The notes under the pieces are model-generated. The model worked only from the letters and a program-made list of their open reading frames with translations. It was not told the origin of the DNA and made no database searches. Of a stretch of DNA of 64,000 nt, positions 1-8,612 are shown one piece after another; positions within the stretch are counted from its first letter, which is position 1; the number at the start of each line of letters is the position of its first letter. Where the stretch lies: positions 1,240,001 through 1,304,000 of the forward strand of contig NZ_WXUB01000002.1 of assembly GCF_011799805.1 (NCBI RefSeq), written 5' to 3'. Origin of the DNA: Maribellus sediminis. Its GTDB lineage: Bacteria; Bacteroidota; Bacteroidia; Bacteroidales; Prolixibacteraceae. Both the position numbers and the translations under genes were made by a program.

Positions 1-675
1 CACATCAGGAGAAATCGACACTTTTTTTACCTCGGCCAGAAAATTCTTATCCATTTCCTCGCCCATGATCTCGATCAACTCATCCGGTCCGTCGAATTTA
101 ATATCCTCGGGTTTGATTTTGGCGACCTCGTTCACAATATTTACATCGTGCGGAGCTACAATCTGTGATCCATCGTCCCAGTAGGCTTTATAACCGTTGT
201 ATTCTTTTGGGTTGTGCGAAGCAGTCAGGATAATTCCACTTTGGCACCCCAACTCGCGAATAGCGTAAGAAAGCTCCGGAGTTGGACGCAAGTCGTCAAA
301 TAAATAGGCTTTAATGCCATTGGCTGCAAAAATCTTTGCGCTGGTTTCGGCAAACAGGCGGCTGTTGTTGCGACAATCGTGACCAATGGCCACTTTAATC
401 TCATCAAGATCGGCAAAATTCACTTTCAAATAATTGCTCAAACCCTGAGTAGCCGCACCAACGGTATAAATATTCATGCGGTTGGTTCCAACGCCCATAA
501 TGCCACGAAGTCCGCCGGTTCCGAACTCAAGGCTTCGGTAAAACGAATCGATCAATTCGCTTGGGTCCTCAGCATCGAGCAAAGCCTGCACCTGTGCACG
601 GGTTTCAGCATCGTATGTATCCGAAAGCCATTCCTGCGCTTTCGCTCTTACTTCCATTAATTCCTGGTTATCCAT
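1..675 (-). CDS. phosphoglucomutase/phosphomannomutase, N-terminal part (cut by window edge)
   Basis: Interconverts sugar 1- and 6-phosphates in the cytoplasm, likely feeding glucose-1-phosphate to the rfb genes upstream. The first 225 codons are visible, read from the ATG at 675-673; the C-terminus lies outside the window. The serine-containing active-site loop TASHNPKEYNGYK is present, preceded by the EFGTGGLRG segment typical of this phosphohexomutase branch. The frame runs open to base 1, so this is a window truncation and not a broken gene. Whether it prefers glucose or mannose cannot be told from the sequence. The family call is firm. Confidence 0.93.
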   Translation of the reverse strand, partial: MDNQELMEVRAKAQEWLSDTYDAETRAQVQALLDAEDPSELIDSFYRSLEFGTGGLRGIMGVGTNRMNIYTVGAATQGLSNYLKVNFADLDEIKVAIGHDCRNNSRLFAETSAKIFAANGIKAYLFDDLRPTPELSYAIRELGCQSGIILTASHNPKEYNGYKAYWDDGSQIVAPHDVNIVNEVAKIKPEDIKFDGPDELIEIMGEEMDKNFLAEVKKVSISPDV

Positions 676-688
676 TATTATGCTTTTA

Positions 689-988
689 TTATTTGATTTC
701 TCTTCTTGTCAGGTCTCTGGCAGAATGATGAATTGTAAGTATATCAATTCTTTTTTCTGATACCAGTTTGTATATAATTCTGTAATTTCAATAAATCAGT
801 TCACGAATCTGCGGCTCATCAATCTCGTCAACAACTATTCCAATAGTGGGATGTGTTTTTAAAACTTCCTTAAGCTTTCTGATCTTCATAACGTGAATAC
901 GGGCATAATTCGCTGAATCCTTAGCTATGAACTCAAAAATATTTTTCAAATCATTTTTCGCCTGTATAGTCCAGTTTATTTGAACCAT
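689..988 (-). pseudogene. RelE/ParE-family toxin, broken by an in-frame TGA
   Basis: The ORF from ATG 988 stops after 66 codons at a TGA (788-790), but the same frame continues without another stop to 689, giving 99 residues, the usual length of RelE/ParE toxins. The part after the stop reads NYRIIYKLVSEKR, the conserved core of the fold, and the codon replaced sits where family members commonly have Gly (ELI-x-GNYRI), so a GGA to TGA change is the simplest explanation. The start overlaps the end of the antitoxin gene by 13 bp, the usual TA arrangement. The 66-residue product would lack the C-terminal strands that carry catalytic or gyrase-binding residues, so it is probably inactive. A sequencing error is the alternative. 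Confidence 0.82.
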
Positions 989-1158
989 TTTTTAATCTCG
1001 TAATCGATTTCTGCTTCCGAAACAATTTGATTATTCTCTGACTGCTGGATTCCCGTTTCAATCTTTTCAATCAGAATCAGTCGTTCAACCAATTCGTCGA
1101 TCGAAAATTCATCAGGGAATTTTTCCAGTTCTGCCAGTATTTTTGTTTTTGTCAACAT
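976..1158 (-). CDS. antitoxin partner of the broken RelE/ParE toxin
   Basis: A 60-residue acidic protein beginning MLTKTKILAELEKFPDEF, with a helical segment and a C-terminal tail (EIDYEIKKWFK) that looks like the toxin-wrapping helix of small antitoxins paired with ParE-like toxins. The frame stays open upstream into rfbD, but the first good ATG is 1158-1156, and earlier starts would overlap rfbD. It is 41 bp downstream of rfbD, on the same strand, and may be cotranscribed. With the toxin interrupted, it is now an orphan antitoxin. The exact antitoxin family is not recognised; the call rests mainly on size and position. Confidence 0.72.
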   Translation of the reverse strand: MLTKTKILAELEKFPDEFSIDELVERLILIEKIETGIQQSENNQIVSEAEIDYEIKKWFK

Positions 1159-1199
1159 CTCAACATTTTTAGAGAAAAACGATCCTACAAAATAAAAAA

Positions 1200-2069
1200 T
1201 TATTCCATCAATTTCTTCAAACAAACCTGTAAACTGTCCTTCCAGTAGGGTATTTCAATATCAAAATTATTCTTAATTTTCAACTTATTCAACACACTGA
1301 AATGAGGACGTTTGGTTGGCGTAGGAAACTGATCGCTCAGCACCGGATTCACTTTTATCTTGATGCCTGAAAATTCGAAAATAGCTAAAGCAAAATCGAA
1401 CCAGCTGGCTACTCCTTCATTCGAATAGTGGTAAATTCCGGGAATAAAATCCGAGTTCTTTATTTCGTACTTTTTTACGATGTGAAGAATGGCTGCTGCC
1501 AAATCGGCTGCATAAGTTGGTGTTCCCACCTGGTCGAATACAACGCCGAGCTGCTCCTTCTCTTTTCCGAGACGAAGCATCGTTTTTACGAAATTGTTTC
1601 CAAACGAAGAGTACAACCACGAAGTACGAATAATAACTGCCTCCGGATTTTCAGCCAAAACGAAATTTTCGCCATCGAGTTTTGTAAGGCCGTAGGCACC
1701 TTGAGGATCGGTTTTATCCGTTTCAGAGTAGGGAGTACACGCGTCGCCGGCAAACACATAATCGGTTGAAACATGAATTAGTTTTGCACCCGCCTCCTGG
1801 CATTTTTTAGCCAGGATTTTTGGAGCAATTGCATTTACAAGATGTGCCGTTTCCTGATCTGATTCAGCTTTGTCGACCGCAGTGTAGGCAGCACAGTTTA
1901 CCACAACATCAACCTTGTTTGTCGAAAGGTAATTTTCAACAGCCGCTTCACTGGTAATGTCCAGCGAATCGACATCGGTAAATAAGAATTTCCAATCCGG
2001 ATAATTACTCACCAGCTCGTTAATCTCGCTTCCAAGCTGTCCGTATGCACCAGTAACTAATATCTGCAT
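1200..2069 (-). CDS. rfbD: dTDP-4-dehydrorhamnose reductase
   Basis: Last step of dTDP-L-rhamnose synthesis: NAD(P)H reduction of dTDP-4-keto-L-rhamnose, in the cytoplasm, for surface polysaccharide. 289 residues, normal for the family. The N-terminal Rossmann motif is MQILVTGAYGQLGSEI, followed by NCAAYTAVDKAE and STDYVFAG, and the SDR catalytic Tyr/Lys pair is in YGLTKLDGE. It starts 1 bp after rfbC, with which it forms the rfbA-rfbC-rfbD operon on the minus strand. rfbB (dTDP-glucose dehydratase) is not in the window. Confidence 0.96.
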   Translation of the reverse strand: MQILVTGAYGQLGSEINELVSNYPDWKFLFTDVDSLDITSEAAVENYLSTNKVDVVVNCAAYTAVDKAESDQETAHLVNAIAPKILAKKCQEAGAKLIHVSTDYVFAGDACTPYSETDKTDPQGAYGLTKLDGENFVLAENPEAVIIRTSWLYSSFGNNFVKTMLRLGKEKEQLGVVFDQVGTPTYAADLAAAILHIVKKYEIKNSDFIPGIYHYSNEGVASWFDFALAIFEFSGIKIKVNPVLSDQFPTPTKRPHFSVLNKLKIKNNFDIEIPYWKDSLQVCLKKLME

Positions 2070-2070
2070 C

Positions 2071-2625
2071 TTAAAAGTTGAAATTCATTTCTGCCTCATC
2101 AAACGAGGGTGCGATCATATCTTTTTCTGAAACAATAGTCTGGCTTTTATCAATCATCCAGTCGATTGCTAATTGCGAATCGAAAGGATTAATCGAACGC
2201 TCAGCGCTTTTGTCGTAGGCATTATCGCATTTGTAGGTAAAAATAGCTGTTTCGCTCAATACCGAGAATCCGTGAGCAAATCCGCGGGGAACAAATAACT
2301 GTTTCTTATTATTCTCACTCAGCTCAAGGCCAAACCATTTTCCAAAAGTCGGCGATCCTTTTCTTAGATCAACCGCAACATCGAAAACACTGCCCTGCAC
2401 CACGCGTACAAGTTTTGCCTGCGCAGCTTCACCCAGTTGATAATGCAGTCCACGAACGACTCCTTTCACCGATTTCGACTCATTGTCCTGAATAAAAATG
2501 GTATTGATATCCGCTTCAGTATATCGTTGCAACTGATACGTTTCAAAAAAATAGCCCCTGTCATCTTCAAAAACCCTTGGTTCAATTACCACCAAACCTG
2601 GAAGGCCCGTTTCAATAATCTTCAT
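2071..2625 (-). CDS. rfbC: dTDP-4-dehydrorhamnose 3,5-epimerase
   Basis: Cupin-fold epimerase that inverts C3 and C5 of dTDP-4-keto-6-deoxyglucose. 184 residues, full length. Family signatures are visible: EPRVFEDDRGYFFETY near the N-terminus, VVRGLHYQ with the catalytic-base His, FDVAVDLRKGSPTFGKW, and FVPRGFAHGF. It lies 4 bp after rfbA and 1 bp before rfbD, so the three are read as one transcript. Confidence 0.97.
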   Translation of the reverse strand: MKIIETGLPGLVVIEPRVFEDDRGYFFETYQLQRYTEADINTIFIQDNESKSVKGVVRGLHYQLGEAAQAKLVRVVQGSVFDVAVDLRKGSPTFGKWFGLELSENNKKQLFVPRGFAHGFSVLSETAIFTYKCDNAYDKSAERSINPFDSQLAIDWMIDKSQTIVSEKDMIAPSFDEAEMNFNF

Positions 2626-2629
2626 CTAC

Positions 2630-3511
2630 TTAAAAAGAAAATATTTGTTTTTCAGCCAACTTCAACAAGTATTGGCCATATTGATTTTTACTTAGCGGTT
2701 GTGCCAGTTCTATTAACTGTTCTTTCGAAATAAATCCTTTTTTAAAGGCAATTTCCTCGATGCACGAAACTTTTAATCCCTGACGTTGTTCGATGGTTGC
2801 CACATAATTCGAAGCCTGCAATAAACTATCGTGTGTACCGGTATCGAGCCAGGCGAAACCACGTCCCAATAGTTTTACATTCAACCTTTCTTCTTCCAGA
2901 TACAAACGGTTGAGGTCGGTAATTTCCAGCTCACCACGTTTTGATGGCTTCAGGTTTTTGGCTTTTTGCACCACATCGTTCGAATAAAAATACAACCCGG
3001 TAACGGCATAATTTGATTTTGGTTGTTCCGGTTTTTCTTCAATACTGATCACCTTCCCGGTTTCATCAAACTCAACTACTCCGTAACGATCCGGATCGTT
3101 CACGTAGTAACCGAAAACGATTGCTCCGTCTTCCAGGTTGGCTGCATCTTCAAGCACTCCCCTGAAATTATAGCCGTAGAAAATATTATCGCCAAGGATC
3201 ATGCAAACGCTATCGTCGCCAATAAATTCTTCGCCTAAAATAAAAGCCTGCGCCAATCCATCGGGCGAAGGTTGAACCACATACGAAAGTTTCAGTCCCA
3301 ATTGTGAGCCGTCGCCAAATAAATTTTCATACAAACCTATATCAGTTGGTGTCGAGATGATCAGGATCTCACGAATCCCGGCCAGCATTAAAACCGACAA
3401 AGGATAATAGATCATCGGTTTGTCGTACACCGGAATAATTTGTTTTGAAATTGATCGGGTTATCGGGTAAAGCCGTGTGCCTGAACCACCTGCGAGAATG
3501 ATGCCTTTCAT
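2630..3511 (-). CDS. rfbA: glucose-1-phosphate thymidylyltransferase
   Basis: First committed step of dTDP-rhamnose synthesis (glucose-1-phosphate + dTTP to dTDP-glucose + PPi). 293 residues. The nucleotide-binding motif [16 protein letters not shown] is at residues 3-18, with [16 protein letters not shown] and [18 protein letters not shown] further on. It is the first gene of the minus-strand rfbACD operon, with a Bacteroidetes-type -7 box at 3586-3593. ATG at 3511-3509 precedes the motif directly, so the start is clear. Confidence 0.97.
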   Translation of the reverse strand: MKGIILAGGSGTRLYPITRSISKQIIPVYDKPMIYYPLSVLMLAGIREILIISTPTDIGLYENLFGDGSQLGLKLSYVVQPSPDGLAQAFILGEEFIGDDSVCMILGDNIFYGYNFRGVLEDAANLEDGAIVFGYYVNDPDRYGVVEFDETGKVISIEEKPEQPKSNYAVTGLYFYSNDVVQKAKNLKPSKRGELEITDLNRLYLEEERLNVKLLGRGFAWLDTGTHDSLLQASNYVATIEQRQGLKVSCIEEIAFKKGFISKEQLIELAQPLSKNQYGQYLLKLAEKQIFSF

Positions 3512-3585
3512 ATTGTATATTTTAGCTGTTCTATCTGATTTTGTTCTTTTTGGATTAACTCAACATTTAAGCTGAAAGTCACAGA

Positions 3586-3593
3586 CAAATGTA
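3586..3593 (-). promoter_or_regulatory. -7 box of the rfbACD promoter
   Basis: Minus strand reads TACATTTG, a match to the Bacteroidetes -7 consensus TAnnTTTG, 75 bp before the rfbA start. No clear -33 TTG is seen at the right distance, so this is a moderate call. Confidence 0.5.
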
Positions 3594-3706
3594 CTATTTT
3601 TGCTTAACCTAGAAGCCCCAAATTAAGTTTCCTAGCCAGAGAATCCGGATTCATAACAAGAATTTGGTAACATTTTCGCTCAAAATCAATAAAATAGAGT
3701 AAATCC

Positions 3707-3737
3707 TTTGTGAATACTGAATTAAGTTCTATTTTTG
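3707..3737 (+). promoter_or_regulatory. rpsA promoter (-33 TTTG, -7 TATTTTTG)
   Basis: TTTG at 3707-3710 and TATTTTTG at 3730-3737 are separated by 19 bp, fitting the Bacteroidetes primary sigma consensus (-33 TTTG, -7 TAnnTTTG). Transcription would start about 3742-3745, giving a leader of roughly 45 nt. The leader has no GA-rich Shine-Dalgarno, as is common in this phylum. Confidence 0.7.
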
Positions 3738-3790
3738 CGCGCGATTTAAAAACAATATAATGTCTAACTCATTAATTTATTAAGAATTAC

Positions 3791-5773
3791 ATGACTGAAG
3801 AAAAAAAAGAAAATCTTGAGCAGGAAGTACAAGAAACTCCGGTTCAGGAAGAAATCAAAGCTGCGGAAGCAGTAAAAGAAGAAACTCCTGCTGCTGAAGA
3901 GGTAGTAGAAGAAGCTCCGGTTGCAGAAGCTGCCGAAGTTGAAACAGAAAAACCAGCAGCTAAAAAAGAAGCTCCAAAAGCTAAAAAAGAAGCTGCAAAA
4001 GCTGAAGAAGAATTTGACTGGGCCAGCCTTGAAAGCGGAACAGAAACTTATTCTGAAAAAGAAAGAGGCGACCTGGAAAATCTGTACAACAACACACTGA
4101 ACACCGTTTCAGAAAAAGAAGTACTTGAAGGAAAAGTTATTTCACTAAACAAACGCGAAGTAGTTGTTGACATAGGTTACAAATCAGACGGTATCGTTAG
4201 TTTGAACGAATTCCGTTACAATCCTGAGCTGAAAGTAGGTGACACAGTAGATGTTTACATCGAAAGTCTCGAAGATAAAAAAGGCCAGATGATCCTGTCG
4301 CACAAAAAAGCGCGTGCAACCCGTTCTTGGGAGCGTGTTAACGAATCGCTTGAAAACGACGAAATCATCAAAGGTTACATCAAATGCCGCACAAAAGGTG
4401 GTATGATCGTAGATGTATTCGGTATTGAAGCCTTCTTACCGGGTTCACAGATTGATGTTAAGCCTATCCGCGATTACGATGTATACGTTGGTAAAACCAT
4501 GGAATTCAAAGTGGTTAAAATCAATCACGAATACCGTAACGTTGTTGTTTCACACAAAGCGCTTATCGAAGCCGAACTGGAACAACAGAAGAAAGAAATT
4601 ATTGCTAAACTTGAAAAAGGACAGGTACTTGAAGGAGTTGTTAAAAACGTTACATCATACGGTGTATTCATGGACCTTGGTGGTGTTGACGGTTTAATCC
4701 ACATTACCGACCTTTCATGGGGACGCATTTCTCACCCAAGTGAAATCGTTGAACTGGATCAGAAACTGAACGTGGTGATCCTTGATTTCGATGATGACAA
4801 AAAACGTATCGCACTTGGTCTGAAACAACTGACTCCTCACCCATGGGATAACCTGGATGAGAAACTGAAAGTTGGCGACAAAGTAAAAGGTAAAGTTGTT
4901 GTAATTGCCGACTACGGTGCATTTGTTGAAATTGCTCCTGGAGTTGAAGGTCTGATCCACGTTTCTGAGATGAGCTGGAGCCAGCACCTGCGCAGTGCAC
5001 AAGACTTCCTGAGCGTAGGCGACGAAGTAGAAGCTTCAATCCTTACTCTCGACCGCGAAGAGCGTAAAATGTCACTGGGTATCAAACAACTGAAAGAAGA
5101 TCCATGGTCGAATATCGATACTGAATACGGAGTAGGTTCAAAACACACTGCAAAAGTTCGCAACTTCACCAACTTTGGTGTATTTGTTGAAATTACAGAA
5201 GGTGTTGACGGATTGATCCACATTTCAGACTTGAGCTGGACTAAAAAGATCAAGCATCCATCTGAATTTACTGCAATCGGTGAAGACATCGAAGTAGTTG
5301 TTCTGGATATCGATAAAGAAAACCGTCGTTTGAGCTTAGGCCACAAACAACTGGAAGAAAACCCATGGGACGTTTTCGAAACCATTTTCACTACCGATTC
5401 TATCCACGAAGGAACTGTGGTTGAGTTGATGGACAAAGGTGCTGTAATTGCATTGCCTTACGGTGTTGAAGGTTTTGCTACTCCACGTCACCTGGTTAAA
5501 GAAGACGGAACTTCGGTTAAACAAGACGAAAAACTCGATTTCAAAGTTATCGAATTCAACAAATCAGCTAAACGAATCATCGTTTCGCACTCAAGGATTT
5601 ACGAAGATGTTAAACGTGCAGAAGAAGGCGAACAGCGTAAAGCTCAGAAGAGTACTACAAAACGCGCTATGAAATCTGTTAGCGATAACATCGAAAAAAC
5701 TACCCTTGGAGATATCAGCGAATTAGCTGCTTTGAAGAAGGAGATGGAAAAATCGGAGAAAAAAGACAAATAA
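3791..5773 (+). CDS. rpsA: 30S ribosomal protein S1
   Basis: RNA-binding ribosomal protein that helps mRNAs dock on the 30S subunit, of special weight in Bacteroidota where Shine-Dalgarno pairing is little used. 660 residues with six S1 (OB-fold) repeats, recognisable from about residue 113 on; repeats 3-5 carry the classic GVFMDLGG / GLIHITDLSW pattern. Unusual is an N-terminal extension of about 75 residues, very rich in Glu, Ala, Lys and Val, before the first conserved block, and a short Lys/Glu-rich C-terminus. The ATG at 3791 opens this extension; no later ATG lies before the S1 domains. It is followed 39 bp later by a STAS gene. Confidence 0.97.
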   Translation: MTEEKKENLEQEVQETPVQEEIKAAEAVKEETPAAEEVVEEAPVAEAAEVETEKPAAKKEAPKAKKEAAKAEEEFDWASLESGTETYSEKERGDLENLYNNTLNTVSEKEVLEGKVISLNKREVVVDIGYKSDGIVSLNEFRYNPELKVGDTVDVYIESLEDKKGQMILSHKKARATRSWERVNESLENDEIIKGYIKCRTKGGMIVDVFGIEAFLPGSQIDVKPIRDYDVYVGKTMEFKVVKINHEYRNVVVSHKALIEAELEQQKKEIIAKLEKGQVLEGVVKNVTSYGVFMDLGGVDGLIHITDLSWGRISHPSEIVELDQKLNVVILDFDDDKKRIALGLKQLTPHPWDNLDEKLKVGDKVKGKVVVIADYGAFVEIAPGVEGLIHVSEMSWSQHLRSAQDFLSVGDEVEASILTLDREERKMSLGIKQLKEDPWSNIDTEYGVGSKHTAKVRNFTNFGVFVEITEGVDGLIHISDLSWTKKIKHPSEFTAIGEDIEVVVLDIDKENRRLSLGHKQLEENPWDVFETIFTTDSIHEGTVVELMDKGAVIALPYGVEGFATPRHLVKEDGTSVKQDEKLDFKVIEFNKSAKRIIVSHSRIYEDVKRAEEGEQRKAQKSTTKRAMKSVSDNIEKTTLGDISELAALKKEMEKSEKKDK

Positions 5774-5812
5774 GCAGTTGGTGTATTTAAACTGATTTTC
5801 GTAAATTGAAGC

Positions 5813-6166
5813 ATGGCATTCGAAATTCGAAAAAACGGCAAGTATACTTTAGTTAAAGTAAACGCCGATAGATTAGATACTAACAACGCACCCGATCTGA
5901 AGTCAGAACTGCTTTTTGTTAATACTGATGGCGAAAAAAACATAGTTCTCGATTTGAGTGAAGTTGCTTATTGCGACTCCTCGGGATTAAGAGCAGTTTT
6001 GGTCGCGAATCGGCTCTGCGAAGACGCAATTGGAACTTTTATCCTCTGCGGTTTGCAGCCCGATGTGGAAAACCTGATAAAGATTTCGATGCTTCACACG
6101 GTTCTGTTAATTACCGATACCGTTGAAGAAGCAGAGGAATTACTGGTAAAGAAAGAAAATCTGTAA
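5813..6166 (+). CDS. STAS-domain protein (anti-sigma factor antagonist type)
   Basis: 117-residue single STAS domain. The phosphorylatable-Ser motif is present in LDLSEVAYCDSSGLRAVL (DSSGL), as in SpoIIAA/RsbV proteins that release partner anti-sigma kinases when unphosphorylated. No kinase or phosphatase partner is encoded nearby; the next gene, 8 bp downstream, is RNase Z, a pairing I know from other Bacteroidota. Cytoplasmic; target unknown. The family call is firm, but a role in sigma control is an inference from the family. Confidence 0.88.
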   Translation: MAFEIRKNGKYTLVKVNADRLDTNNAPDLKSELLFVNTDGEKNIVLDLSEVAYCDSSGLRAVLVANRLCEDAIGTFILCGLQPDVENLIKISMLHTVLLITDTVEEAEELLVKKENL

Positions 6167-6174
6167 CAACAGGA

Positions 6175-7086
6175 ATGTCTTTCGAACTGACCATATTGGG
6201 AAGTAACTCAGCATTACCAACTTCAAACAGATATCCAACCGCCCAGGTACTTGAAGTACCTGGGCGTTGTTTTTTAATCGACTGTGGTGAAGGAACGCAA
6301 ATTCAGCTTCGCCGTAATAAGATTAATTTCAGCAAAATCCAGCACATTTTTATTTCCCACCTTCATGGCGACCACTTTTACGGACTGATTGGTTTAATCT
6401 CGACCATGAACCTGATGGGTATAAAAACCGACCTCCACATTTATTCGCATTCCGAATTAAAAAACCTCATTCAGCCACAACTCGATTTTATTAATGCTGA
6501 AATGACGGTTAAACCTGTTTTTCACCCCTTGAACTTCAAAAAGCCACAAACCATTCTCGACACAAAAAAAATAGAGGTGATCTCGTTCCCGGTAAAACAC
6601 AGCATCCCGACCTGTGGGTTTTTGTTCCGGGAGAAGCCAAAACCGGCAAATATCAAAAAGGAGTTGATTGAAGCATACAATATACCGATAGCCGAAATCA
6701 GGCAAATAAAAGGTGGCGCCAATTTTATCACCGAAGACGGGCAAATCATCCCAAACGAACAATTAACCATTCCGCCACCAAAACCAAAATCGTACGCATT
6801 TTGCACCGATACGGCTTTTCATCCGCCGCTTGCCGAGATCATTAATGGTGTTGATCTGCTTTACCACGAGGCCACTTTCCTGGAAAAGTTAAAAGCTCTT
6901 GCTGAAAAAACACTGCACTCTACGGCCAAACAAGCCGCTGAAATGGCTAAACTATCAAACGTTGATAAATTGTTGATCGGTCATTTTTCAGCCCGGTTTA
7001 AAAAGGTGGAACAGTTTGAAGAAGAGGCCCGTGAAGTATTTGAAAATACTGAAGCTGTTGTTGAAGGAAACAAATACATTATTTAA
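6175..7086 (+). CDS. rnz: ribonuclease Z (tRNA 3'-endonuclease)
   Basis: Metallo-beta-lactamase-fold endonuclease that trims tRNA precursors. 303 residues, typical for the short form. The zinc motif SHLHGDH (His62, His64, Asp66, His67) follows the FLIDCGEGTQ segment, and later His and Asp ligands lie in FPVKHSIPTCGFLF and CTDTAFHPP, with GHFSARF near the end. It sits 8 bp after the STAS gene in the same operon and ends exactly where the convergent helicase gene ends, with no intergenic base between the stop codons. Confidence 0.96.
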   Translation: MSFELTILGSNSALPTSNRYPTAQVLEVPGRCFLIDCGEGTQIQLRRNKINFSKIQHIFISHLHGDHFYGLIGLISTMNLMGIKTDLHIYSHSELKNLIQPQLDFINAEMTVKPVFHPLNFKKPQTILDTKKIEVISFPVKHSIPTCGFLFREKPKPANIKKELIEAYNIPIAEIRQIKGGANFITEDGQIIPNEQLTIPPPKPKSYAFCTDTAFHPPLAEIINGVDLLYHEATFLEKLKALAEKTLHSTAKQAAEMAKLSNVDKLLIGHFSARFKKVEQFEEEAREVFENTEAVVEGNKYII

Positions 7087-8520
7087 TCAATCTTCTGCGC
7101 CCTCAAAAAATCCTTTATCGAAATTCACCAGGTAGAGTTTTTCGGTTGGCCGGGTAAATGCCGTGTACAGCCAACGGTAATATTCTTTATCGAGCATATC
7201 CTCGGTTAAATACCCGTGATCTACAAAAACCGCCTTCCATTGTCCACCCTGTGCTTTATGGCAGGTTAATGCGTAGGCGTATTTCACCTGCAGGGCATTG
7301 AAATACGGATTCTCCTTTATTTTTTTCCAGCGTTCGCGCTTATTTCGCACATCGAGGTAGTCTTCGGAAACAGCGTCGAAAAGCTGCCTGTTTTGCTCGC
7401 TGCTGAACGAGGCACTTTCCAAACTCAGTGTATCGAGAAAGATTTTACAATCGAGTTCTACATTTTTATAATCCAAAAAACGCAGGCTAACATTGGCAAA
7501 ACGAAATCCATAAAGTTCCTCGTAGCCATTTATGGTAATTATTTCGGCAATATCGCCATTAGCAATAAAATCGATTTCGGTATCGTCATTAGCCCAAAAA
7601 TAATTGTTCTTTACCACCATCAGCAAATCGCCACGTTCAATTTCGCTTTCTTTGTATAAAATCGAGCCCCGAATTCCTTTGTTAAAAATATTTGCCCGTT
7701 TGTTTGAGCGGGTCACCACAGTAGTATCAAACAAGCCGTATCTATCGTAGCAAGTTGAAATCGTCTCAATCAAGTCAGCACCCGAAATTCGGATGATGTC
7801 GTCATAAGGTAGAAGTTCGATGGGAAAAAACCCTGGTTCCTGTTCTTCTGCTCCAATTCGGGTTCTGAGGTCGGTGGCATTGCTAAGAATTCCCGATCCC
7901 TCTGCCTGACGAACAACATCGGTAAGTTCCATCTCTGAAACACCAAAACCATAGCTTTCCAATACAAAGGCCTCCAGTGCCGGACTAATGTCGAGCCCGA
8001 CAGGCGGTAATTGCGCCGTGTCGCCAACAAGAATCAGGCGGCAATTCTCGCCCGAATACACATATTCCAACAAATCGTCGAGCACACGACCGCTGCCAAA
8101 AACCGAACCTTCGTACGATTCATTCGAAATCATAGAAGCTTCATCAACAATAAAATAGGTATTCTTATACAGGTTCTTATTCAAAACAAATCGGCCCATT
8201 CCATCGCTCGACGATTGTTGCCTGTAAATACTTTTATGAATGGTAAAAGCGGCTTTCCCCGAATAATCAGCCATCACCTTTGCTGCCCTTCCGGTTGGAG
8301 CCATCAGTATAGAACGGATTTTTAACAGATCGAGCACCTGTGTTAAGGTAAAAATCATAGTTGTTTTTCCGGTTCCTGCATACCCTTTTATCAGCATAAT
8401 CCGGTCGGGCTCATCGGAAGCGATATAGCTGGCCATCATATCAATTAAAAGATCTTGACTTTTGGTAGGCGGAAAGGCCAGTTTTTCAGTTAATATCCTT
8501 ATCAGGTGATTTTTGATCAT
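7087..8520 (-). CDS. RecD/UvrD-like superfamily 1 ATP-dependent helicase
   Basis: 477-residue SF1 helicase of the short RecD2-like type. Walker A is GYAGTGKTT near the N-terminus, motif II is VDEASMIS, motif III is VGDTAQLPPVG, and the C-terminal UvrD_C_2 block reads YALTCHKAQGGQW followed by YTAFTRPTEKLYLV. The long N-terminal domain of RecD2 is absent, and no RecB or RecC is nearby, so it likely acts alone in DNA metabolism. The ATG at 8520 precedes the conserved helicase region. It is convergent with rnz, with abutting stop codons. Confidence 0.92.
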   Translation of the reverse strand: MIKNHLIRILTEKLAFPPTKSQDLLIDMMASYIASDEPDRIMLIKGYAGTGKTTMIFTLTQVLDLLKIRSILMAPTGRAAKVMADYSGKAAFTIHKSIYRQQSSSDGMGRFVLNKNLYKNTYFIVDEASMISNESYEGSVFGSGRVLDDLLEYVYSGENCRLILVGDTAQLPPVGLDISPALEAFVLESYGFGVSEMELTDVVRQAEGSGILSNATDLRTRIGAEEQEPGFFPIELLPYDDIIRISGADLIETISTCYDRYGLFDTTVVTRSNKRANIFNKGIRGSILYKESEIERGDLLMVVKNNYFWANDDTEIDFIANGDIAEIITINGYEELYGFRFANVSLRFLDYKNVELDCKIFLDTLSLESASFSSEQNRQLFDAVSEDYLDVRNKRERWKKIKENPYFNALQVKYAYALTCHKAQGGQWKAVFVDHGYLTEDMLDKEYYRWLYTAFTRPTEKLYLVNFDKGFFEGAED

Positions 8521-8568
8521 ACGGCCTAAAATAACATTAAGTAAGGGAAGCTAATTTATTTTTTTTTA

Positions 8569-8576
8569 TAAATTTG
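8569..8576 (+). promoter_or_regulatory. -7 box upstream of the 8613 gene
   Basis: TAAATTTG matches TAnnTTTG and lies 37 bp before the ATG at 8613, behind a run of T. No good -33 element is seen. Confidence 0.5.
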
Positions 8577-8612
8577 CATGCAAACGAAAAATGAACCTAT
8601 AAAAAATTAAGA

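Noticed and set aside
4912-5436. 174-codon antisense frame opposite rpsA
   Set aside because: It mirrors the repeated S1 domains of rpsA and has no own start signal or family pattern.
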